Assembly (NCBI RefSeq): GCF_030813355.1
Contig: NZ_JAUSUD010000023.1
Coordinates: forward strand, 1 to 64,000
DNA: 64,000 nucleotides
Source: Metabacillus malikii
Lineage (GTDB): Bacteria; Bacillota; Bacilli; Bacillales; Bacillaceae
Direction of reading: 5' to 3'
Shown here: piece after piece, positions 1 through 8,054 of the stretch
Layout of the letters: each line of letters begins with the position of its first letter
How positions within the stretch are numbered: the first letter of the stretch is position 1
Program-made: the position numbers and the translations under genes
The notes under the pieces: model-generated
Told to the model about the DNA's origin: nothing
The model's database searches: none
What the model saw: the letters and a program-made list of their open reading frames with translations, nothing else

Positions 1-90
1 CGACAATGCACTACCTGTCAGCTATACACTTCCGCCACTACGGTGTGTTCGGGACTTTCACCCGTTAGTCCGATACGCTGCCAAGCGCAC
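1..90 (-). mobile_element. Group II intron (probable class C), 5' end, runs off window
   Basis: Read on the minus strand from 90, the sequence starts GTGCGCTTGGCA and continues with GGGTGAAAGTCCCGAAC and then a GTAGTGGCGGAAGT segment. This is the layout of the 5' end and domain I of bacterial class C group II introns (GUGYGCYYGGCA...GGGUGARAGUCCCGAAC). The intron begins directly after a hairpin with a TTTT tail (91-121), the usual class C target. The remainder, including any reverse transcriptase, lies outside the window. The identification rests on remembered family consensus, not a search. Confidence 0.65.
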
Positions 91-137
91 AAAAGACGCA
101 TTCTTATTCAAGAAATGCGCACGATTGTTCAATAGTA
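91..137 (-). repeat. attC-like/terminator repeat, copy cut by the group II intron
   Basis: In gene direction (minus) it reads TTGAACAATCGTGCGCATT, a hairpin (ACGCATTCTT/AAGAAATGCGC), then CTTTT, where the intron starts. The TTGAAC...GTGCG half matches the dispersed repeat found all through 5.7-38.7 kb. The T-run side flank is replaced by the intron. Confidence 0.55.
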
Positions 138-170
138 AAAGTATAAATCAGTCTAGAATGATTCCCATAT

Positions 171-995
171 CTATTCAGGATCAGGTAGTATAATATCTCC
201 TTTTTCTGGCATAGCGTTGCCATTAATCCCATCAAAATATAATGGTAGACCCTCTGCTAAAATAGGATGGAGAACTTTTGTGGGGTCTTGTCTTTGATGA
301 TGAATATGCAAATGCGGTTCTGATGTTGACCCGCTGTTCCCGATACGTCCGATTACATCTCCTGGAACGACCCGATCTCCTTCCTTTACCGTCACACTTC
401 CTTGCTTTAAGTGATTGAGTAAAAGGTACGTATCGGTTTCATCTATTTTGATGTAAACATGGTTACCTTCTAGTGAAAGAAAGTCTTCTGAACCAGGGGC
501 AATATCCTTTTCATCATCGTAAGCAGCAATCACAACACCCGAAACCGGAGAATAAACTTCTTTATTCCAAATCCCATAATCCTCGTTATTTTTACTGCCT
601 ATATCATAGGGCTCCATTACTAAATCATAACCCCACCTTTCTGATGGCCATGTGACATGTATTAAATTTTTTTCAAGCGAATCACCGCCCCAAACGACAA
701 CAGTTTCTTCACCGAATGGCCATTTTGCTGTGAGCGAAGGTTTAACATACTCTATATCACTTGGATAGATGAGCTGGATAATATTCAAGGTCATTAGAAT
801 CGGGAAAGCTAACACCAGATTTACAATAAAATTCACGAATCGTTTATGATTCTTTTTCCTTTTTATGCGACCGTAAATAAATACTACTATATTAATTACT
901 ATGCCAATGAATCCTATAATAGGAAGTACCAGTTTAAGTAACGCCCAAGCATAAGCACCGATTAAACCATTTATAAAAAAAACACTAAACCACAA
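171..995 (-). CDS. M23-family metallopeptidase, membrane-anchored
   Basis: A LytM/M23 zinc peptidase domain occupies about residues 110-265. The HLKQG and GNSGSTSEPHLHIHHQ motifs provide zinc ligands, preceded by a YSPVSGVV beta-strand typical of the fold. N-terminal residues 1-75 hold two or three hydrophobic segments, so the catalytic domain is probably exposed outside the membrane, where it would cut peptidoglycan or another peptide substrate. The start is uncertain: position 995 is TTG with no clear SD, while the frame stays open about 70 nt upstream towards a good SD (GGGGGAGAGA near 1070) that lacks a canonical start after it. It stands alone downstream of nothing visible. Confidence 0.8.
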   Translation of the reverse strand: MWFSVFFINGLIGAYAWALLKLVLPIIGFIGIVINIVVFIYGRIKRKKNHKRFVNFIVNLVLAFPILMTLNIIQLIYPSDIEYVKPSLTAKWPFGEETVVVWGGDSLEKNLIHVTWPSERWGYDLVMEPYDIGSKNNEDYGIWNKEVYSPVSGVVIAAYDDEKDIAPGSEDFLSLEGNHVYIKIDETDTYLLLNHLKQGSVTVKEGDRVVPGDVIGRIGNSGSTSEPHLHIHHQRQDPTKVLHPILAEGLPLYFDGINGNAMPEKGDIILPDPE

Positions 996-1245
996 AAAGA
1001 AGACTATGGCTATTAAAATAGAGTTTATTACACCTATTCTTCTAAAATAGTTTGCTAAAATAATTCTCTCCCCCTAACAAAGAAAACTTATATAAGTAAG
1101 AACACATTTCCTAAAAAAAGTTCATTTTAACTTTTCATTCCTCACACATGTGTCATTCCTTATATTGCCATTGTAAAATGCCAATGTGTTCTTGTTAGCG
1201 GACCTGGGATCCATTTTTAGCTAGGGCCTGAGATGTATCATTCAT

Positions 1246-1596
1246 CTAAGTCCAAATATCAAATAATCTGTTTACTATCTCACCGAACACTACATTCGGT
1301 ACACCAAATGCAAAGAACTTATATTTAAGTCGATTTCTCCCCTTATAATCTGCATAATCATGATTATTCCTAAACTGGTTATAACGGTAAAACCAAACCA
1401 TTCCAATCTGCATATATAAGGCTATAGTTAAACTTATTAAACCTACAATTAAATTTATATAAACAACTAATTCGTAATAATCTGTTATCCATGCAATTAA
1501 TAATGAAATAGATACGAATAGTGCCCCTGATATAAAACATATTCTCATTTGATTATTGAACCCACTTTCAAAAAATATATAATTTCTCAAATGCAT
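1246..1596 (-). CDS. Hypothetical membrane protein
   Basis: 116-residue protein with three hydrophobic stretches (about residues 19-38, 43-65 and a weaker C-terminal segment) and a basic region FRNNHDYADYKGRNRLKYK. No family is recognised. ATG is at 1596, with an alternative internal Met at residue 17 (MRICFISG). It sits alone between the M23 gene and the sigY operon on the same strand. Confidence 0.5.
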   Translation of the reverse strand: MHLRNYIFFESGFNNQMRICFISGALFVSISLLIAWITDYYELVVYINLIVGLISLTIALYMQIGMVWFYRYNQFRNNHDYADYKGRNRLKYKFFAFGVPNVVFGEIVNRLFDIWT

Positions 1597-1781
1597 TCAT
1601 ATAAATTACTTTCTATATTAATAAAGTTCCATCTTTTCTAGATATGCCCCATTTCTAAAAGCATGGGAATTGTAAGAATACGATAAGTGAATAGAAGAAT
1701 TTTTACCGCAACCTTTTAAAAAATACAAAGCTAAGTGGTAGACTACGAAAGGAATTTTCCGAGAAGTATTTTTAATTATAA

Positions 1782-1807
1782 GGAGCAACGTTCCATATTG
1801 TTGCTCC
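1782..1807 (-). terminator. Intrinsic terminator of the sigY/yxl operon
   Basis: Perfect arms GGAGCAAC/GTTGCTCC with a 10-nt loop, 40 nt after the stop of the last operon gene, followed on the minus strand by a moderately T-rich tail. Confidence 0.65.
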
Positions 1808-1847
1808 ATTCAACTATTCTACAAATTAAGTAGGAGACCTTTTTTAT

Positions 1848-2627
1848 CTAGTCCAATAGCTCTTTATGCTTAAAGATTTGTATCGATGAGATGAGCACGA
1901 CGATGATCATGGCTATCGTAGTAATAAAAGCTAGCAAGAAACTAGAATCTAATTCTCCTGACATCAATACCTTTCCTGTGTGTTCAGTCATTGTTGCCGG
2001 ACTCCACTTCATATACTTTTCAAAAATGGATGTAACCGTTGAAAGGGCAAATACGACAATAATTGTAAGAAAAGCGACACTGCCATTTCCTTTCATTAAC
2101 GTACTAAAAAGGAGCGTCATTGTGACGACAAATACTAGCCATACGCTGTATACTGCTATACTTTGAATCATACGTTCAAACTCGACGGTCTCAATAAGTA
2201 AGCCCGTATAGTACCAAGATGCGATATATCCGATAACTAATGATATCAATGTAACGGTGATTAACCCCGCCCATTTTGCGAAGATATAAGAGGAGTATGG
2301 TACTGGTTTTATCATGACCATCCCTGCGACTCCACTCTGTCTTTCTGCTGAAACGATTCCCATTGCACTTAAGACAAGAATGAGGACACCTAGCATCCCG
2401 TAGTTTGAGAGAACCTGCATTAATACTTCTTCTCCAGTTGGAAGCGGCATTTCAAGGATTGTTCCTTCTGGTAACCCGCCAAACGTGTCCAAAAGTTGTG
2501 GCATATAGTACGCACTAACTGGCTGCATCACACCTAACAATATAAACACAATCGGAATCCATAAAATTTTATAATTTCTGATCATTTCTGTTACTTCTTT
2601 TCGATATAGAACTGTAAACTGGGTCAT
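1848..2627 (-). CDS. yxlG: ABC-2 type transporter permease, YxlG-like
   Basis: 259-residue integral membrane protein with about six hydrophobic segments (residues 22-43, 70-88, 110-135, 150-175, 182-200, 228-248), as expected for an ABC-2 permease. It overlaps the upstream ATPase by 4 nt (ATGA), so translation is coupled, and has SD AAGGTGGTGA. With the upstream ATPase it should form a transporter in the sigma-Y operon, whose B. subtilis counterpart (YxlFG) has no settled substrate. It is the last gene before the terminator. Confidence 0.85.
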   Translation of the reverse strand: MTQFTVLYRKEVTEMIRNYKILWIPIVFILLGVMQPVSAYYMPQLLDTFGGLPEGTILEMPLPTGEEVLMQVLSNYGMLGVLILVLSAMGIVSAERQSGVAGMVMIKPVPYSSYIFAKWAGLITVTLISLVIGYIASWYYTGLLIETVEFERMIQSIAVYSVWLVFVVTMTLLFSTLMKGNGSVAFLTIIVVFALSTVTSIFEKYMKWSPATMTEHTGKVLMSGELDSSFLLAFITTIAMIIVVLISSIQIFKHKELLD

Positions 2628-3529
2628 GCCTTCACCACCTTCATAAATAAATCTTCTAAGGTCGTTTGCGCGATCTCAAATTTCCGAACCGGAAGTTTTC
2701 GATCGACGATTTCTTTTAATAGCGTTTGTTTACCGTTCACAATATCGTTTAAAACGATGCTGGCTTTATGTCCTTCAATGGTAACTTCTGATATAAAACT
2801 ATAACTCTCGATAGTCTTGAGCCAGTCGTCTACTTGTGACTCAAATTCAATTTGTAGAATAGGCTGTTGATATTTGTTAATGACAGTTCCAATACTCCCT
2901 GAAATAGCAATTTCCCCATCATGCATAATCAGGATGTCATCACTGATTTCTTCTGCATCGTGGAGGACGTGGGTTGAAAAGAGAATCGTTGTTTCTTGTT
3001 TAATCTCCCGCATCATGTCTAACACTTCACGTCTCCCAAGTGGATCCAGTGCTGAAACAGGCTCATCTAATATGAGTAATTTCGGACGATGAATCAGTGC
3101 TTGTGCCAATCCGAGACGTTGTCTCATTCCACCAGAGTAACCCCCTATGCTCCTTTTCTTCGCATTTGTTAATCCAACTCTTTCAAGCAATTCTTCGCTT
3201 CTTTTTTCGGCTTCTTTACGACTTAGTTTTGCTAGTTGGCCTGTGAAAACAAGAAACTCCTTCCCGCTCATCCAATTATAGAAAGCTGGATATTGTGGTA
3301 AATACCCAATAAACGGCCTTAAATCCTTTGCTTTTTCCCCATTAAATTCCATACTGCCTGAGGTCGGTTGCAACAATCCCGATAGCATTTTTAATGTCGT
3401 TGTTTTCCCTGCTCCATTTGGTCCAAGTAAGGAAACACATCTGCCTTCTTCAATATGAAAATTGATTCCGTTCACAGCTGTCATCTTTCCAAATCTTTTT
3501 ACTAAATCGTTTGCCTTTAATAGCTCCAT
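2624..3529 (-). CDS. yxlF: ABC transporter ATP-binding protein, YxlF-like
   Basis: Complete ABC ATPase. Walker A is GPNGAGKTT (about residue 37), the signature is SGGMRQRLGL (about 130), Walker B is LLILDEP, followed by a D-loop and H-loop (STHVLHDA). The length of 301 includes a C-terminal extension usual for ATPases that partner ABC-2 permeases. Its ATG overlaps the yxlE stop by one base (TAATG), with SD GGAGAAATG. It powers the YxlG permease encoded next. Confidence 0.9.
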   Translation of the reverse strand: MELLKANDLVKRFGKMTAVNGINFHIEEGRCVSLLGPNGAGKTTTLKMLSGLLQPTSGSMEFNGEKAKDLRPFIGYLPQYPAFYNWMSGKEFLVFTGQLAKLSRKEAEKRSEELLERVGLTNAKKRSIGGYSGGMRQRLGLAQALIHRPKLLILDEPVSALDPLGRREVLDMMREIKQETTILFSTHVLHDAEEISDDILIMHDGEIAISGSIGTVINKYQQPILQIEFESQVDDWLKTIESYSFISEVTIEGHKASIVLNDIVNGKQTLLKEIVDRKLPVRKFEIAQTTLEDLFMKVVKA

Positions 3530-3732
3530 TAATCATTTCTCCTTCCGATTACGAAGTAAAGCACTGGTCCTATTAAGTTGATAAAAAGAATAATCAGAAT
3601 CCACATCCATTTTGGACCTCTCGTTTCTTCTTCTCTTATACAAGAAACGAGTGCCGTAATCATAAGAATCAAATGTAAGACAATTAGTGGGGCAATCGCT
3701 GCCCAAGGTATATCATTTAACTGTTCGATCAT
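3529..3732 (-). CDS. yxlE: YxlE-like PLDc_N-domain membrane protein, sigma-Y regulator
   Basis: A 67-residue protein with two hydrophobic segments and the PLDc_N-type motif G-P-V-x-Y-x-V-x-GRR near the C-terminus. The ATG at 3732 is preferred over an upstream in-frame TTG (3747) because GGAGGAG lies six bases before the ATG. In B. subtilis the yxl genes restrain sigma-Y activity. Here yxlE begins a second transcription unit: its upstream region has its own ECF-type promoter and follows a terminator. Confidence 0.8.
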   Translation of the reverse strand: MIEQLNDIPWAAIAPLIVLHLILMITALVSCIREEETRGPKWMWILIILFINLIGPVLYFVIGRRND

Positions 3733-3764
3733 GTTCTTCTCCTCCAAGTTATCTATTTACCCTT

Positions 3765-3792
3765 AATACGATTACGTTCGTCGAATCGTTCA
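3765..3792 (-). promoter_or_regulatory. ECF (sigma-Y-type) promoter in front of yxlE
   Basis: Minus strand: TGAACGATT, then CGTATT, with exactly 16 nt between TGAACG (3787-3792) and CGTA (3767-3770). The same motif and spacing occur upstream of sigY (5053-5082), which strongly suggests both are read by the same ECF sigma factor. Confidence 0.7.
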
Positions 3793-3954
3793 CTCAAAAT
3801 AACAAAAGTTAAGGGCGCCTTGATTAGCCTAGGTCAAATAAGACGCAAATGATTGGAAGACAAGTTTCATTAGTGGTTATTATCCCGAGGGGCTAGGCGC
3901 TGGATGTAGAAGCGCTTATCCACATCTCAAGATTTTATATCTTAAGCATAAAAA

Positions 3955-3978
3955 ATCTCAGGAATTTGCTCCTGAGAC
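3955..3978 (-). terminator. Terminator overlapping the end of yxlD
   Basis: Perfect 8-bp arms TCTCAGGA/TCCTGAGA, loop of six, followed on the minus strand by ATTTTTTA. The last yxlD codons and its stop are inside the hairpin. It separates sigY-yxlC-yxlD from yxlEFG. Confidence 0.75.
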
Positions 3979-4173
3979 TTTTCTTCTAAATATTTTCCTT
4001 ACAAAGATAAGATAGATAAGCAGATACGTTGGAAATTGAATTAGTCCTAAAAACCCCCATAGCCATGCATTATGACCTCTCTTTCGCGCATCCCAAAACA
4101 TCCATGAGCCCTGACAAATTAGAATGAAGGCAATCAAGACCCAAAATCCAAATGGTATTTCGTTTGAACTCAT
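3958..4173 (-). CDS. yxlD: YxlD-like small membrane protein, negative regulator of sigma-Y
   Basis: 71 residues, two membrane segments (about 10-27 and 38-58) and a basic C-terminus, with WMFWDARKRGHNAWLWG in the loop as in YxlD/PLDc_N-like small regulators. It overlaps yxlC by 4 nt (ATGA). In B. subtilis YxlC and YxlD together act as the anti-sigma system for sigma-Y. Assignment is from synteny and architecture. Confidence 0.75.
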   Translation of the reverse strand: MSSNEIPFGFWVLIAFILICQGSWMFWDARKRGHNAWLWGFLGLIQFPTYLLIYLIFVRKIFRRKVSGANS

Positions 4174-4511
4174 TCATTACCGACCCGCTTTCTTGTTTTG
4201 ATAATTGATATGGGCAGGAGAATAATTCCAACTAGCTGAAAGTATAGAAAAAGAATCGGCTGACGATAAACGATCGCAATCACGACTGAAAGCACAATAG
4301 CTGCAACAGAAATAAACGTGATGAGGTCTTTCCATTGCCTTCTTCGTATTCTCTTTTGTTGTAATTCAACGTTTTGTTGAAACCATTGTAGGTCTGGTGT
4401 AGATACCGTGTTCCATTGGTAAATTTTGTCTAAACCATCTACTATTTGCTTGACCGTTTGTTCATCAGTATCCAACACTTGCTCTCTCTTAGTAGAATGA
4501 TCATCTTTCAT
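4170..4511 (-). CDS. yxlC: YxlC-family sigma-Y anti-sigma component
   Basis: The start at 4511 (MKDDHSTKRE) is chosen because AAAGGAG lies just upstream and it overlaps the sigY stop by 11 nt. A longer frame exists but lacks an SD. The soluble N-terminal half (residues 1-65, helical, contains QWNTVSTPDLQWF) precedes two hydrophobic segments (about 65-85 and 88-105), the arrangement of membrane anti-sigma factors. It probably holds sigma-Y at the membrane with YxlD. Confidence 0.75.
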   Translation of the reverse strand: MKDDHSTKREQVLDTDEQTVKQIVDGLDKIYQWNTVSTPDLQWFQQNVELQQKRIRRRQWKDLITFISVAAIVLSVVIAIVYRQPILFLYFQLVGIILLPISIIKTRKRVGNE

Positions 4512-5022
4512 GTTCAGACAACTCCTTTCGTATACTTTTAAGACCATTTGAAACTCGAGATTTTACGGTTCCTTCTGCAATGCCCATCATTTTCCCGATT
4601 TCTTTGTAAGAATATCCATAATAATGCTTTAGGACGATTGGCATTCTAATTTCTTCATTAATTGTAGCAAGTACATCAAGGACATCGGCCCATTCTTCAT
4701 TCATATTACTCGCTTGCCATTTCATTTTACGAAGCGCTTGTTCTTGCCAGCTTTTCTCCCGCTTCTTTCGACGCTGCTGATCGATGTAAAGGTTTGTTGC
4801 AATCGTGATTAGCCATGAAGAAAACTTCGATTCCCCATTGTACAGTTGGATCTTTTCAATACTCTTCATCATCGTCTCTTGTGTTAAATCTTCTGCGATT
4901 TGTGGATGAAGGGTCACTTTCAATAAATATTTTACGAGGAACGAATAGTTCTGTTGTAGCAGTTTAGAAAGTGCCAGTGTATCTCCTTTTTTCGCCTTTT
5001 GTATTAATTCCTTTTCATCCAT
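4501..5022 (-). CDS. sigY: ECF RNA polymerase sigma factor, SigY-like
   Basis: 173 residues with sigma region 2 (AEDLTQETMMKSIEKI... FSSWLITIATNLYID, about 40-85) and region 4 (PIVLKHYYGYSYKEIGKMMG...GTVKSRVSNG, about 125-165). SD TGGAG is present. It heads an operon with yxlC and yxlD and is preceded by its own ECF promoter, so it is probably autoregulated. The gene order sigY-yxlC-D-E-F-G matches the B. subtilis operon, which supports the name. Confidence 0.88.
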   Translation of the reverse strand: MDEKELIQKAKKGDTLALSKLLQQNYSFLVKYLLKVTLHPQIAEDLTQETMMKSIEKIQLYNGESKFSSWLITIATNLYIDQQRRKKREKSWQEQALRKMKWQASNMNEEWADVLDVLATINEEIRMPIVLKHYYGYSYKEIGKMMGIAEGTVKSRVSNGLKSIRKELSEHER

Positions 5023-5052
5023 GAAATCTACTCCATACCATAATGTCTATAT

Positions 5053-5082
5053 GTAATACGGCTAACTGGGGGAAATCGTTCA
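5053..5082 (-). promoter_or_regulatory. ECF (autoregulatory) promoter of sigY
   Basis: Minus strand TGAACGATT (TGAACG 5077-5082) and CGTATT (CGTA 5057-5060), 16-nt spacing, about 30 nt before the sigY start. It is identical in both boxes to the promoter before yxlE. Confidence 0.75.
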
Positions 5083-5157
5083 TTTTAAAATAGGTGTGTT
5101 AAATTTTATTTTTACAAAGCAATGAGGAACTCCAAAAAAAGGATACCCCTATGTATA

Positions 5158-5463
5158 TTAGAACCTGATAGTCTTTTTAGGTCGTTTGTTTGGGGAATCT
5201 ATCAATCTTGCAACCTGTTTTCCTTTATAAAACCTTACATTGTTAAGCCAATATACAAAAGCATCTGCATTAAAACAAACTCCATAAAACTCGTTACCTT
5301 CTTCGTCTACATGGGCTAACTCCCAATAAGGATGATTGTTCTCCCTGTTATATAACCATTTATCAAAGTCTCTTTGTAATTGGCGAACATTTCTTCCAAC
5401 TTTTGCAGGACAAATCATATACTCCGTATCAGTTTCATAACAAAATTCAATTTTAACAATCAT
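5158..5463 (-). CDS. Hypothetical cytoplasmic protein
   Basis: 101 residues from the ATG at 5463, chosen for SD GGGAGGT. A longer frame to 5508 lacks an SD. No signal peptide or membrane segment. Acidic/aromatic composition (WELAHVDEEGNEFYG, CFNADAFVYWLNN) with a basic C-terminus (NKRPKKTIRF). No family recognised. It lies between the sigY promoter and the start of the repeat array. Confidence 0.55.
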   Translation of the reverse strand: MIVKIEFCYETDTEYMICPAKVGRNVRQLQRDFDKWLYNRENNHPYWELAHVDEEGNEFYGVCFNADAFVYWLNNVRFYKGKQVARLIDSPNKRPKKTIRF

Positions 5464-5727
5464 AAGTATTCTACCTCCCATTCGTAATGAGTCGTATGTC
5501 TCTGTCATTTCAAATATAAATGACTTGCCCAGAATTTCTATTCTATTGTGTTATGTACTTTCATTACGACGGGGTATGTAATTGGACGATCTGGTTTATG
5601 AAAAGAAACACAACAGGTAAAGGGGCCATCTTTGTCTTCAATAAATCTGAACTTAATATAAACTTCCATCATTTCATTTCCAATAGCGGGCTTTTATACA
5701 GTTCTAGGTTGTTTGACAATAGCATCT

Positions 5728-5961
5728 TTAGTTCAAGAAAAAGCCTAGAAGTGATACAAATAATAAAAAGACAAAAGTAACGATGCTAATCCAACCCATA
5801 ACTTTTCGTTCTTTCCGAAATTCTTCTAATCCCATAACTAACATCATTAAACTTAAGAAAAACATCATATATGATTGGAAATCAAAATTCTTAGTAATCA
5901 ATCCATATCCTGCGATAAAAACAACGATTACTGCAAAAATCACTCTTAAAATCATTAACAA
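5728..5961 (-). CDS. DUF3953-type small membrane protein
   Basis: 77 residues with three hydrophobic segments (5-20, 28-45, 55-75) and the motif LEEFRKERK between the second and third, the pattern of DUF3953 proteins common in Bacillus. The start is TTG at 5961 (seven bases after AGGGGTG) or ATG at 5955. It is the first unit of the repeat array: a repeat copy lies 13 nt upstream of its start. Confidence 0.65.
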   Translation of the reverse strand: MLMILRVIFAVIVVFIAGYGLITKNFDFQSYMMFFLSLMMLVMGLEEFRKERKVMGWISIVTFVFLLFVSLLGFFLN

Positions 5962-5973
5962 TAATAAACACCC

Positions 5974-6047
5974 CTCTGCTTCTTAGTACAATAGAAAATG
6001 CGATACTTCTTTGTTGTGAGTATCGCACACGTTTAGCTAATGAAGAA
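5974..6047 (-). repeat. attC-like/terminator repeat
   Basis: Block TCTGCTTCTTAGTACAATAG, hairpin GCGATACTT/GAGTATCGC, then GTTTAGCTAATGAAGAA. It lies 15 nt after the stop of the methyltransferase gene and 13 nt before the next start. Read on the minus strand the hairpin is followed by a short T-containing tail. Confidence 0.8.
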
Positions 6048-6061
6048 ACCTATTTTATTAG

Positions 6062-6868
6062 TTATCCTAATTTAGTTCTAGCAGTGATTAAGTGATAATA
6101 ATTAATTACTTTTAACCCCTTAGACGTAGCATTTTTATAGAAAATTTCTTCAATATCTTTTAAGCATTCTTTCCAAGCTACTGCTTTTAAAGCCTCGTTT
6201 TGACCAAAACATTTTTTTATTAAAACATCTTCTGGAGTTGAAAGGTACTCTACTTCTTCAATAACTTCGATATTAAAATCAGTTAATTCACTTTTATCAA
6301 ATTCAAATTTCCTTGATATATATTCTAAGTCGTAAGGATTTACAGGCATAGGATGATATAAACCAGGGAAGAGGTCTCTTAAACCTCCGTCAGTTCCTCC
6401 GTGATAAAGACCTATCACTAACACACCTCGCTTAGTAATCCGATTAGCTTCAGAATATACAGAAATCCAGGGTCCTTTTTTCGAATATACTAAGTCAAAA
6501 TAATCATCGGGGAAAGGTACTTTTTCATTAGCATTAACAGTTATGAACCTTAATGAATCTGAGGGTTTATTTATATTTGCTGTATAAATAAACTCTTCTA
6601 TAACATCAATTCCTACAACTTCCTTTACTTTTGACGACCATTGATATGTAAACTCACCGTGACCACATCCAACATCAAGTATACGAAAATTTTCATTTAC
6701 ATATGAATCAATCTTTTGCGACAACACCATTTCAGCTGTTGGCTCTTCGAATTCAGATTTCCAAGGATAATTGTATTTACCGCCTAGTTGAGAATACCAT
6801 TCGTCACTATGAGGAGGTACCCACTCTTGATGTCTCATTACATCATATAACACTTTCTGGTTTACCAT
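6062..6868 (-). CDS. Class I SAM-dependent methyltransferase
   Basis: 268 residues. Motif I ILDVGCGHGEF (about residues 58-68) is the SAM-binding glycine loop. The acidic motif II (GIDV) and FPDDYFDLVYSKKG (motif IV region) follow. The N-terminal MRHQEWVPPHSDEWY segment resembles uncharacterised Bacillus methyltransferases. ATG at 6868 was chosen for the GAGAAGGGG SD, since the frame extends further without one. Substrate unknown. It appears to share a unit with the small gene at 6957 upstream, then a repeat follows its stop. Confidence 0.8.
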   Translation of the reverse strand: MVNQKVLYDVMRHQEWVPPHSDEWYSQLGGKYNYPWKSEFEEPTAEMVLSQKIDSYVNENFRILDVGCGHGEFTYQWSSKVKEVVGIDVIEEFIYTANINKPSDSLRFITVNANEKVPFPDDYFDLVYSKKGPWISVYSEANRITKRGVLVIGLYHGGTDGGLRDLFPGLYHPMPVNPYDLEYISRKFEFDKSELTDFNIEVIEEVEYLSTPEDVLIKKCFGQNEALKAVAWKECLKDIEEIFYKNATSKGLKVINYYHLITARTKLG

Positions 6869-6956
6869 TATTTCCCCTTCTCTCCAAAGTAAAATTGGCC
6901 GCAGCAGCAACCTAACCCCTAGACTCACGCACCTGAAAGTTGAAGAAGATAAACAA

Positions 6957-7313
6957 TCAATCTTTTAGTCTCAACTGTGTCTTAAGTTCTTTAAATGGTG
7001 TAGCATTCGATTCTGGATAATTCTTCAAATGTTGGGTTAAAACAGACCATTTACTTTCAAGATATGGATGTATCTGAGTGGTGTCAGCAATATTATACAG
7101 TTCAATTAAAAAGTATATAGTTTCCCATATTAAAAAGTCATCGTCTAATTCCAACAATAAATCTATAACTCTTGGAATGTAGTTATAAGCTTCTTCAGAA
7201 GACATACCTTTGGTTATAGCTTCGAAAGAATTACAAAAATACCACTCGTCCTTATTTAATTTAGCTTCCCATTCGTTATATATCTCCAATAACCTTTTAT
7301 CCGTTTTAATCAC
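6957..7313 (-). CDS. Hypothetical protein, HEAT/immunity-like
   Basis: 118 residues, all-helical look with acidic/aromatic content (IDLLLELDDDFLIWETIYFLIELYNIADT). It resembles small HEAT-like proteins of the SMI1/immunity neighbourhood, but no family is firmly recognised. It begins 43 nt after a repeat copy. Confidence 0.55.
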   Translation of the reverse strand: MIKTDKRLLEIYNEWEAKLNKDEWYFCNSFEAITKGMSSEEAYNYIPRVIDLLLELDDDFLIWETIYFLIELYNIADTTQIHPYLESKWSVLTQHLKNYPESNATPFKELKTQLRLKD

Positions 7314-7355
7314 GTCCTAGTATGCAATTTAGCTACACAGATATTATTATTTATT

Positions 7356-7436
7356 GTTCTACTATTCTGCTTCGTTTGTACAATAAGAAGTTGCGATACC
7401 TCTTTGTTGAAGTATCGCACCATTTAGTTGAACAAT
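7356..7436 (-). repeat. attC-like/terminator repeat (near-complete)
   Basis: GTTCTACTATTCTGCTTCGTTTGTACAATAA is represented in the left half, followed by the hairpin TTGCGATACC/GAAGTATCGCA and CCATTTAGTTGAAC. All consensus parts are present. It is 43 nt upstream of the next start (7313). Confidence 0.85.
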
Positions 7437-7511
7437 ACTTCTTTTATATTTACGGAAACATAGTTTAATTTCGGTCTATTAAATAAAGCCACCTCATAAT
7501 TTGATAGCCAT

Positions 7512-7561
7512 ATAGTTGCGATACCTTAAAATTGCAGTACCGCTGCCCGATACTCAATAAG
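7512..7561 (-). repeat. Degenerate attC-like repeat
   Basis: GTTGCGATACCTTAAAATTGCAGTACCGCTGCCCGATACTCAATAA resembles the hairpin-plus-right-arm part of the repeat (GCGATACC...AGTATCGC..CCCG.TA.T.CAA) with mutations. It ends 8 nt from the lipoprotein stop at 7569, giving two repeats in tandem with 7356-7436. Confidence 0.5.
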
Positions 7562-7568
7562 ATTGTTC

Positions 7569-8054
7569 CTAATCATCTTTTACATTCACAATAACATGAC
7601 CAAATATTCCCTCACCAAAATATACTTCTAACTTCCATATACCTGCACTTGGTAATGTCATCATGGAAGGAATGTGATGGTCTGCCCCATTATTTGGCGC
7701 AAGTGAACTATTGGTGGAAAACTCAAATACAGTTAATTCTTCACCTGATTCTTTATTGATTCCAATGACCTTAAATGGTTGTGTTAGTGTTTCCTGTTTA
7801 CCCCAAAAATGCCACATGTATTTTTGAGTTTCACCTGCTTTAAAAGGTCCATACTCACCAAATCCAAGTTTCCCATTGTCTCCAATACGGTAAATAAATT
7901 CATCCGTTTGCCCATCATCGGTAACGATGACTTCTTTTACAAGTGTCGGACTTTCTTCCCAACTTTCCTTGGTCTCTTTAAATGTCTCATTTGAACAACC
8001 ATTAATACTCATAACAAGCAAAAATACAATGACAATAAATAGGATCCTATTCAC
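7569..8054 (-). CDS. DUF4871-type lipoprotein
   Basis: 161 residues. Signal peptide 1-19 ends in a lipobox (SINGC, Cys 20), so it is probably lipid-anchored outside the membrane. The body (GKLGFGEYGPFKAGETQKYMWHFWG shortened here to its start; SAGIWKLEVYFGEGIFGHVIVNV at the end) matches the DUF4871 family of Bacillus lipoproteins. Function unknown. Its start overlaps the end of the upstream short lipoprotein by 8 nt, so the two are translated together. Confidence 0.75.
   Translation of the reverse strand: MNRILFIVIVFLLVMSINGCSNETFKETKESWEESPTLVKEVIVTDDGQTDEFIYRIGDNGKLGFGEYGPFKAGETQKYMWHFWGKQETLTQPFKVIGINKESGEELTVFEFSTNSSLAPNNGADHHIPSMMTLPSAGIWKLEVYFGEGIFGHVIVNVKDD

Noticed and set aside
1-90. 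Fragment of an rRNA gene (GC-rich, structured)
   Set aside because: The sequence matches a class C group II intron 5' end, not a known rRNA segment.
1618-1809. 63-codon minus-strand open frame
   Set aside because: It starts inside the terminator hairpin of the sigY operon, has no SD, and its composition is not protein-like.
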